Positions 1 through 4,502 of a DNA stretch of 5,349 bases are shown in pieces. Made by a program: the position numbers and the translations under genes. The notes under the pieces are model-generated. The model was not told the DNA's origin. It was given only the letters and a program-made list of their open reading frames with translations, and did no database searches. The stretch lies in contig JAIRQB010000102.1 in NCBI GenBank assembly GCA_031256695.1, positions 1-5,349 of the forward strand, in the 5' to 3' direction. How positions within the stretch are numbered: position 1 is the stretch's first letter; each line of letters opens with the position of its first letter. The stretch comes from Elusimicrobiota bacterium. Its GTDB lineage: Bacteria; Elusimicrobiota; Endomicrobiia; Endomicrobiales; Endomicrobiaceae.

Positions 1-1206
1 AATGGAAAACAAAATCTCTCAATAAATCCTTCTCAAAACAATTTCAACTCTCAAAATCCTAGCAATTCTGCCGCTAAAAAGAAAAATTCAGTTTTTTTTC
101 GTCAAAGTTGGATAGAAATAGACAAAAGCGATTATCTTTTCAACTTAAAAAAAATAAGAGAATTCGTCTCAAAATCAGCAAAAATTATGCCTGTTTTGAA
201 ATCAAACGGATATGGTCACGGTCTTGTTGAATTAGGGCGCGAAACTCAAAATGCAGGTTTTAACTATATTGCTGTTTTCTCTTTGGAAGAAGGCATAGAG
301 TTAAGAGAAGCGGGCGTGAAAACAAATATTTTAATTTTAGACGAGATTTATCCCTTTGAAAATCTTGAAGCAGCCGTAGCCCACGATTTAACTCCTACAA
401 TTTCCACAATGGCTTCCCTTATGGCTATAGAGCATCTCGCCGTGCGTCTGCAAAAAAGAATCTCTTTTCATCTTGAAATAGACACAGGTATGGGAAGAGC
501 AGGCGCAAGTCCTGAAACCGCTTTTCAAATAATTCAAAAAATAGCGCAAACTCCCGAAGTGAGTATGACGGGAATGTTTACGCATTTTTCAGTAGCAGAT
601 ACAGACCCCGTTTTTACCAAACATCAACTCAAAACATTTTTGTCCATAGTCAAATATGCGCATTCAAATTTTGGTTTAAGATTTATAGCGCACGCTGCAA
701 ATTCAGCGGCAATTTTTAAAGATGCGAGAAATCATTTAGATATGGTTAGACCGGGCATTGCCGTCTATGGCATTTCGCCTTTTAAAAATTCTGAAAAAAC
801 CGTCAAATTGAAACCCGTTTTGACTTGGAAGACAAAAATCACTTTGCTTAAAAAAGTTCCATCAGGCGCAGGCATAAGTTATGGAAGGACTTTTGTCACA
901 AATAAATCCTCTCAAATAGCAATAATACCCGTAGGCTACGGCGACGGATACAATAGGCTATTGTCAAATCAAGGCGAAGTTTTAATAAGAGGCAAACGCT
1001 GTCCTATAGCGGGAAGAATTACAATGAATATGACTATGATAGACGCTACGGGAGTAAAAGGCGTTTCATTAGGCGATGAAGTTGTCTTAATAGGCTCGCA
1101 AGGCAAAGAGCAAATCACAGCAGATGAAATAGCCAAAGACCTTGACACAATCAGTTATGAAGTGCTGTGCGCAATCTCTCCAAATATACCGAGAATTTTG
1201 GTCTAA
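1..1206 (+). CDS. alr: Alanine racemase, 5'-truncated by the window edge, with N-terminal low-complexity extension
   Basis: PLP-dependent enzyme interconverting L- and D-alanine in the cytoplasm, supplying D-Ala for peptidoglycan. The frame is open from base 1 to the TAA at 1204-1206 (401 visible residues). The ATG at 187 is not the start: RQSWIEID at visible residues 34-41, the usual opening of the racemase barrel, lies upstream of it in frame. There is no in-frame ATG, GTG or TTG before 187, so the start is outside the window. The PLP-binding motif is VLKSNGYGHG with Lys at 199-201. Also seen are EIDTGMGRAG, AHAANSAA, MVRPGIAVYG, the catalytic-Tyr motif GISYGRTF (Tyr at 880-882) and PIAGRITMNMTMID, so both catalytic bases are present. 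The domain runs to its normal C-terminus. At least 33 residues rich in Asn, Ser, Gln and Lys precede the domain, more than a stand-alone Alr needs. This could be a linker from an upstream fused domain; MurF-Alr fusions are known in Bacteroidetes. Family assignment is secure; the extension's origin is inference. Confidence 0.95.
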   Translation, partial: NGKQNLSINPSQNNFNSQNPSNSAAKKKNSVFFRQSWIEIDKSDYLFNLKKIREFVSKSAKIMPVLKSNGYGHGLVELGRETQNAGFNYIAVFSLEEGIELREAGVKTNILILDEIYPFENLEAAVAHDLTPTISTMASLMAIEHLAVRLQKRISFHLEIDTGMGRAGASPETAFQIIQKIAQTPEVSMTGMFTHFSVADTDPVFTKHQLKTFLSIVKYAHSNFGLRFIAHAANSAAIFKDARNHLDMVRPGIAVYGISPFKNSEKTVKLKPVLTWKTKITLLKKVPSGAGISYGRTFVTNKSSQIAIIPVGYGDGYNRLLSNQGEVLIRGKRCPIAGRITMNMTMIDATGVKGVSLGDEVVLIGSQGKEQITADEIAKDLDTISYEVLCAISPNIPRILV

Positions 1207-1225
1207 ATCCGATAAAAATCAACAA

Positions 1226-1259
1226 TCAAAAATTATGAATTATGAATTCATAACTTTTT
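1226..1259 (+). terminator. Possible weak AT-rich terminator after alr
   Basis: The left arm caaaaattatgaa can pair with ttcataactttttag, with one bulged base. The right arm ends in five T. There is no GC-rich stem, so any termination would be weak. The hairpin sits 20 bases past the alr stop, a typical terminator position. This is a tentative alternative reading of the palindrome region. Confidence 0.22.
1240..1253. repeat. Perfect 14-base palindrome between alr and mlaE
   Basis: The sequence ttatgaattcataa equals its own reverse complement. A second ttatgaa lies immediately upstream and can also pair with the right arm. That alternative gives an AT-rich hairpin (about 1226-1258) with a seven-base loop, followed by a short T run. 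It could be an operator-like dyad, a weak terminator after alr, or simply a by-product of the aattatg repeats. The sequence does not decide between these. Confidence 0.5.
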
Positions 1260-1277
1260 AGTTTTATAGAGGACATT

Positions 1278-2099
1278 ATGTCTTTAGACGAAGTTTTTAC
1301 TGCGGCTCAAGAAAAAAGGCTTTTTAAACATTTTTTAAAAAAACTCTCAGAAAATATTGAGGGTTTAGGCATAGCCAGTTCTATGGCTATTGAGACATTC
1401 GGCTGGATTTTTAGAGGGGCGATTTCCATATCCAATACAGTCTATCAGATGGTTGAGATGGGATGGCGCTCCCTGCCGATTGTGGCTTTGACTTCTTTTT
1501 CCGTCGGTATGGTTATCGCTTTGCAAGTCGGCACAGCCACAACAAATATGTTTAATGAGCCTATTTTTATAGGAATGATAATGGGCTTTTCTCTCGTATT
1601 AGAATTAGGTCCTATTATTACCGCTGTAATTGTAGCGGGCAGAGTGGGAGCGGCAATTACTGCAGAACTCGGCACTATGAAAGTCACTGAGCAGATAGAC
1701 GCTCTCTACACGCTCGGCACAAATCCTGTAAAGTATTTGGCTGTTCCGCGTTTTTTAGGATGCATTTTGATGTTTCCTCTGCTTACAGCCATTGCCAATG
1801 TAATCGGAATGACGGGCGGTCTTCTTGTGACGATAAATTCTTGGGACGTAACCCCTGAGCAATTTTTAAGCGATTCAATAGACCTTATGAGTATGAAGAC
1901 CTTTTTTCACGGTTTTATAAAAGCATTTTTTTTCGCCTTAATTATTGCAGTAGTCGCTTGTCATAAAGGGCTAAATGCCAGCGGAGGAGCAGAAGGAGTC
2001 GGCAAGGCTACTACAAGTTCAGTTATGATGTCTTTAGTTTTGATTATAACGTCAGATTATTTTCTAACTCTTGCTCTTGTATCCTTTGGAATAAAATAA
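1278..2099 (+). CDS. mlaE: MlaE-family ABC transporter permease
   Basis: Integral inner-membrane subunit of an MlaFED-type lipid transporter; in characterised complexes two copies form the channel between the MlaF ATPases and the MlaD ring. At 273 residues it is near the family length of about 260. Residues 1-30 form an amphipathic, Lys-rich cytosolic start. Hydrophobic segments lie at about 66-86, 95-120, 155-185, 212-228 and 248-270. The family hallmark is clear: ELGP at 109-112, then VAGRVGAAI and AELGTMKVTEQIDAL up to residue 143, then LGTNPVKYLAVPR to 158. The late conserved block around GGAEGVGKATTSSV is at 236-249. The ATG at 1278 is supported by agagga at 1268-1273, four bases upstream. 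It is separated from its partner gene mlaF by 277 structured non-coding bases, which is unusual for subunits needed in fixed ratio. The signature arginine often seen before ELGP (R-ELGP) is Leu here (LELGP); otherwise nothing is missing. Substrate (phospholipid) is inferred from the family. Confidence 0.95.
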   Translation: MSLDEVFTAAQEKRLFKHFLKKLSENIEGLGIASSMAIETFGWIFRGAISISNTVYQMVEMGWRSLPIVALTSFSVGMVIALQVGTATTNMFNEPIFIGMIMGFSLVLELGPIITAVIVAGRVGAAITAELGTMKVTEQIDALYTLGTNPVKYLAVPRFLGCILMFPLLTAIANVIGMTGGLLVTINSWDVTPEQFLSDSIDLMSMKTFFHGFIKAFFFALIIAVVACHKGLNASGGAEGVGKATTSSVMMSLVLIITSDYFLTLALVSFGIK

Positions 2100-2107
2100 A
2101 TACGTTT

Positions 2108-2142
2108 AAAAGTTAAAAGTTAAAAGTGAAAAGTTAAAAATT
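2108..2142 (+). repeat. Heptamer array, five AAAAGTT-type units
   Basis: Tandem seven-base units read aaaagtt, aaaagtt, aaaagtg, aaaagtt and the degenerate aaaaatt. The array starts nine bases after the mlaE stop codon. Its reverse complement recurs at 2209-2236 and 2345-2358. Confidence 0.85.
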
Positions 2143-2175
2143 AAGGAAAAGAAATTTTAGAGTTGTTAACTGATA

Positions 2176-2204
2176 TGCCGCAGCCGTTGCAGACGGCAGC
2201 GGCA
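2176..2204. repeat. GC-rich hairpin in the mlaE-mlaF gap
   Basis: The arms tgccgcagccgt (2176-2187) and acggcagcggca (2193-2204) pair over 12 positions with one A-A mismatch around the loop tgcag. No T run follows directly (acataaactttt), so it is not a standard intrinsic terminator. It sits at the centre of the two inverted heptamer arrays, like the tip of a longer stem. Confidence 0.75.
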
Positions 2205-2208
2205 CATA

Positions 2209-2236
2209 AACTTTTAACTTTTAACTTTTAACTTTT
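2209..2236 (-). repeat. Inverted heptamer array, four AACTTTT units
   Basis: Four exact aactttt units form the reverse complement of the array at 2108-2142. In RNA the two arrays could form an imperfect AT duplex of up to about 28 pairs. Confidence 0.85.
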
Positions 2237-2238
2237 AA

Positions 2239-2301
2239 GAGTAATTTGGCGGCGTATTGCCGACTTTACTCCTTGGTGTCGGCTACGCCGACAAATTACT
2301 C
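2239..2301. repeat. Compound stem-loop with gagtaatttg/caaattactc ends
   Basis: The outer arms gagtaatttg (2239-2248) and caaattactc (2292-2301) pair perfectly over 10 bases. Inside lie a small cggc/gccg hairpin (2250-2262) and a perfect seven-base stem, tgtcggc/gccgaca, with loop tac (2277-2293). The left half alone can also close as gagtaa/ttactc (2239-2271), so this looks like two adjacent, partly diverged copies of the unit at 2304-2340. Confidence 0.7.
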
Positions 2302-2303
2302 AA
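2284..2303 (+). repeat. 20-base exact direct repeat, copy 1
   Basis: The 20 bases starting tacgccgac and ending attactcaa are identical to 2323-2342, with a 39-base period. Both flanks diverge immediately outside the match. Confidence 0.85.
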
Positions 2304-2340
2304 GAGTTGTTTGGCGGCGTTTTACGCCGACAAATTACTC
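2304..2340. repeat. Near-perfect hairpin unit
   Basis: The core stem cggcgt/acgccg (2315-2320 and 2324-2329) closes on the loop ttt. After one G-A mismatch it continues with gagttgtttg against caaattactc: eight Watson-Crick pairs, one G-T and one T-T mismatch. It shares its left half with 2239-2263 and its right half with 2284-2303. It lies 36 bases before the mlaF start codon. Confidence 0.75.
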
Positions 2341-2342
2341 AA
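2323..2342 (+). repeat. 20-base exact direct repeat, copy 2
   Basis: This is the second identical copy of the repeat at 2284-2303. It forms the right arm of the hairpin at 2304-2340, which suggests recent duplication of that hairpin arm. Confidence 0.85.
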
Positions 2343-2344
2343 TT

Positions 2345-2358
2345 AACTTTTAACTTTT
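2345..2358 (-). repeat. Two further AACTTTT heptamers before mlaF
   Basis: Two exact aactttt units end eight bases before the mlaF Shine-Dalgarno sequence. The hairpin group is therefore flanked on both sides by the same heptamer in the same orientation. Confidence 0.8.
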
Positions 2359-2365
2359 CACTCTT

Positions 2366-2370
2366 GAAGG
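2366..2370 (+). promoter_or_regulatory. mlaF ribosome binding site
   Basis: gaagg lies six bases before the ATG at 2377 and fixes that start. Because it follows the hairpin block directly, folding of the upstream RNA could affect its accessibility (inference). Confidence 0.7.
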
Positions 2371-2376
2371 TTCATT

Positions 2377-3138
2377 ATGATAGAAATCAAAAATTTACAT
2401 AAAAGTTTCGGCAGCAGAAATGTTTTAAACGGCTTGACTTTCAATGTCCGCGATAGGGAAAATCTCGTAGTAATAGGTCTATCAGGCACGGGGAAAAGCA
2501 TTTTGCTTAAAAATATGGTTGGTCTTATAAAGCCTACATCAGGCTCTATAATAGTTGACGGCGTAGATATAACAAAATGCTCCCTTGCCCAGTTGCGCGA
2601 AACTCAAAAAAAGATGGGTTATGTTTTTCAAGAAGCCGCTCTTTTTGATTCTCTAACTATTTATGAAAATGTCGCTTTCGGTCTTAAAAATTTAAGTTCT
2701 ATGCCCGCTTCTCAAATAGGCAAAAGAGTTACTGAATGTCTTGCTATGGTAGGGCTGAAATCAGATATTGAAAAATTAAAGCCTTCAAGTTTATCGGGCG
2801 GTATGAAAAAGAGAGCCGCCATAGCGCGCACTATAGCCTATAGCCCCCGCTATATTTTCTATGACGAACCCACCACTGGTTTAGACCCAATAATGTCAGA
2901 TGTTATAAGCGATTTGATTATTCATTTAAGGGATAAGTTGCAAATTACTTCTGTAGCCGTCTCTCACGATATGAAGTCCGCTCACAAAATGGCTGACAGA
3001 ATTATAATGCTCTACCAAGGACGCATTGTTTTTGACGGAACTCCGACAGAGGCAGAAAGCACGGACAATAAAACTGTCCGGCAATTTGTTGAAGGCTCAG
3101 CCCAAGGACCAATAGAGGCTGAGAGAACTTTTAAATAA
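2377..3138 (+). CDS. mlaF: MlaF-type ABC transporter ATP-binding protein
   Basis: Cytoplasmic ATPase that powers lipid movement through MlaE. It has 253 residues and every ABC motif: Walker A GLSGTGKS at 34-41, Q-loop Gln85 (VFQEAALFD), signature LSGGM at 139-143, Walker B YIFYDEP at 159-165, D-loop TGLD at 167-170 and H-loop His197 (SHD). The phrases VFQEAALFDSLT, LSGGMKKRAAIAR and DEPTTGLDPI are typical of the Mla/Mkl branch rather than amino-acid or drug importers. The C-terminal tail VRQFVEGSAQGPI at 234-246 is also typical; in E. coli MlaF a C-terminal extension reaches across the ATPase dimer. The ATG at 2377 follows gaagg. mlaD begins nine bases after the stop, so the two are surely cotranscribed. 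No STAS-domain mlaB, the usual MlaF partner in E. coli, is nearby in the operon. No key residue is missing. Confidence 0.96.
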   Translation: MIEIKNLHKSFGSRNVLNGLTFNVRDRENLVVIGLSGTGKSILLKNMVGLIKPTSGSIIVDGVDITKCSLAQLRETQKKMGYVFQEAALFDSLTIYENVAFGLKNLSSMPASQIGKRVTECLAMVGLKSDIEKLKPSSLSGGMKKRAAIARTIAYSPRYIFYDEPTTGLDPIMSDVISDLIIHLRDKLQITSVAVSHDMKSAHKMADRIIMLYQGRIVFDGTPTEAESTDNKTVRQFVEGSAQGPIEAERTFK

Positions 3139-3141
3139 GGA
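3137..3141 (+). promoter_or_regulatory. mlaD ribosome binding site overlapping the mlaF stop
   Basis: aagga overlaps the mlaF TAA (3136-3138) and lies six bases before the mlaD ATG. This arrangement favours reinitiation or coupling between mlaF and mlaD. Confidence 0.7.
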
Positions 3142-3147
3142 TATTTT

Positions 3148-4473
3148 ATGAGCGCTTATTTTAAATTAGGACTTTTTACAATTATAGGCATAGCGGCAAT
3201 AATAGGGTCTATTATTGCAGTAGGCGATTTTTCTCTGTCGCAGGATAGAAAATTCTATGTTCTATTAGACGATGCTACGGGACTTACTAAGAAAGCGAAA
3301 ATCTCGGTAGCGGGCGTTGATACGGGGTTTTTACAGTCTATTACTCTTGAAGGCAGCAAGGCTAAACTTATGCTCGCTATAACGGATAAGAATGTAAAAA
3401 TTTATAAAAACGCCAAGGTTTCAATTCTGTCAACGGGCATTATCGGCGTAAAATTTTTAAGCATAAATCCCGGCGATGCCTCTTATCCCTTAGCGGAAGA
3501 ATACGACTATTTGACAGCCGTATCGGGCGATTCTATCAGCGATATGATTGACAAATTGAGCAAGGCTTTAGATTCAGATACGGCGGGCAATATATTTGAA
3601 AATCTCGCTCAAACCGTCAGCAATTTAAAAGAAATCACAGAAAATTTAAAACATCAAAACAATGAGATTAACGGCATAATCAGAAATGCGAGCGTTTTTA
3701 CCGCAAACTTGGCGCAAATTGCTTCTGAAAATAGAAATGATTTAAGAGAGGCGGTAACTAAATTTAAAGATATTTCAGATAAATTAGACCTAATAGCGTC
3801 TCAAATTTACAGCGGCGACAATTTAGTAGGCGCTTTACTTAGCGACCCGGAAACGGGAAACAATTTAAAAGAAACTATCGCAAGCGCCAAAGAGACTATG
3901 CAGACTATTCAGCAGGCTGTTGACGCTATCGGCGGGCTTGAAATGCAGTGGAATTATACGGGCTTTTTTGACACAAAAGAGTCTGAATATAGAAATGATT
4001 TAGGCATTAAAATACTTCCAACTCCAAATAAGTTTTATTATGTCGGCATATCAAATATCGGCTCTACAGACAATACAGATGAAGACGATGGCGAGGAGAA
4101 GAAAAGAGCAGTTCCTCTAAATACCATAGACGCTTTGCTTGGTTTTAGACAAGGGAAATTTGAAGTCTATGCGGGCATTATGCGTTCTCAAGGCGGCGTC
4201 GGCGCCGGTTATTCTATTTTTGAGCCGATGTCTGCTAAACGCAAAACGCTGCAAGTCCATTTAAACGCTTACAATTTCGGACGCAAGAAAAACGGAACTG
4301 TAATAGACGGCGATTTGAGAGTAGGAATTTTAAAATGGCTCTATGCCGGCGTAATGGTAGAGGATGCTATGTATAGAAATGCTTTAACTCCATATATTAA
4401 GTTAGAAATTGACGACAAAGATTTAGGACGCCTTTTCGGCATAGCGTCGGTGGCTGCCGCAGCCTCAAGATAA
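3148..4473 (+). CDS. mlaD: MlaD-family MCE protein with C-terminal beta-rich (barrel-like) domain
   Basis: Periplasmic lipid-transfer subunit anchored in the inner membrane. It has 441 residues, over twice the length of E. coli MlaD (about 180). Residues 1-6 are cytoplasmic and 7-26 form one membrane helix. The MCE domain at about 34-110 includes FYVLLDDATGLTKKAKISVAG and STGIIGVKFLSINPG. Residues 127-262 look helical, with heptad-like SNLKEITENLKH and later LKETIASAKETMQTI. From about 265 to 430 come alternating short strands rich in Tyr, Phe and Gly: LGIKILPTPNKFYYVGIS, FEVYAGIMRSQGGVGAGY, LQVHLNAYNFGR and LRVGILKWLYAGVMV. This last part matches my memory of the C-terminal region of long MlaD proteins, shown in Veillonella parvula to be an outer-membrane beta-barrel. 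An acidic stretch, NTDEDDGEE at 309-317, would sit in a loop. The tail is VAAAASR. MCE assignment is secure; the barrel and envelope-spanning role are inferred from strand pattern and family. Confidence 0.92.
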   Translation: MSAYFKLGLFTIIGIAAIIGSIIAVGDFSLSQDRKFYVLLDDATGLTKKAKISVAGVDTGFLQSITLEGSKAKLMLAITDKNVKIYKNAKVSILSTGIIGVKFLSINPGDASYPLAEEYDYLTAVSGDSISDMIDKLSKALDSDTAGNIFENLAQTVSNLKEITENLKHQNNEINGIIRNASVFTANLAQIASENRNDLREAVTKFKDISDKLDLIASQIYSGDNLVGALLSDPETGNNLKETIASAKETMQTIQQAVDAIGGLEMQWNYTGFFDTKESEYRNDLGIKILPTPNKFYYVGISNIGSTDNTDEDDGEEKKRAVPLNTIDALLGFRQGKFEVYAGIMRSQGGVGAGYSIFEPMSAKRKTLQVHLNAYNFGRKKNGTVIDGDLRVGILKWLYAGVMVEDAMYRNALTPYIKLEIDDKDLGRLFGIASVAAAASR

Positions 4474-4502
4474 AGCGAGAATTTTTAACTAATGGAATAA
4501 CA

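Larger units (their letters stand above)
1207..1277. other. alr-mlaE spacer, AT-rich
   Basis: This 71-base spacer has no coding potential. It contains two tandem aattatg heptamers, a 14-base palindrome and the mlaE ribosome binding site. I see no convincing -35/-10 pair. Whether mlaE is read from its own promoter or from alr is undecided. Confidence 0.6.
2100..2376. repeat. Structured repeat block between mlaE and mlaF
   Basis: This 277-base non-coding stretch shows no plausible ORF on either strand. It contains five AAAAGTT-type heptamers, a GC-rich hairpin, four AACTTTT heptamers in opposite orientation, two or three related hairpin units with GGCGGCG/CGCCG stems, and two further AACTTTT heptamers just before mlaF. 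The first and second heptamer arrays can pair as a long AT duplex around the 2176-2204 hairpin. The GC-rich hairpins stand out from the AT-rich surroundings. There is no transposase, and I see no clear target-site duplication. It could be a MITE-like or REP-like insertion, a locally expanded repeat, or an mRNA element that tunes mlaFD relative to mlaE. I do not recognise it as a known riboswitch. Confidence 0.75.

Noticed and set aside
388..585. Minus-strand 65-codon ORF inside alr
   Set aside because: It lies wholly opposite a well-conserved gene, is Cys/His-rich by chance of codon complement, and resembles nothing I recognise.
187..1206. ATG at 187 as the start of alanine racemase
   Set aside because: The frame is open upstream and encodes RQSWIEID and the first helix of the racemase domain. 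Starting at 187 would remove the beginning of the barrel just before the PLP lysine.
1445..1687. Minus-strand 80-codon ORF inside mlaE
   Set aside because: It is the mirror of the conserved hydrophobic core of mlaE; its low-complexity Ile/Pro/Thr composition is typical of antisense reading.
2176..2204. Intrinsic terminator after mlaE
   Set aside because: The hairpin is strong but is followed by acataaactttt rather than an immediate T run, and mlaF and mlaD continue on the same strand.
2304..2340. Known riboswitch or structured leader before mlaF
   Set aside because: The stems are repeat copies of each other and I recognise no conserved ligand-binding core.
2100..2376. CRISPR array
   Set aside because: The repeats are heptamers or hairpin arms of unequal spacing, without regular spacers of similar length and without cas genes.
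4492..4500. ATG at 4492 as start of the last gene
   Set aside because: It reads ATG GAA TAA and stops after two codons, in a different frame from the ATG at 4503.
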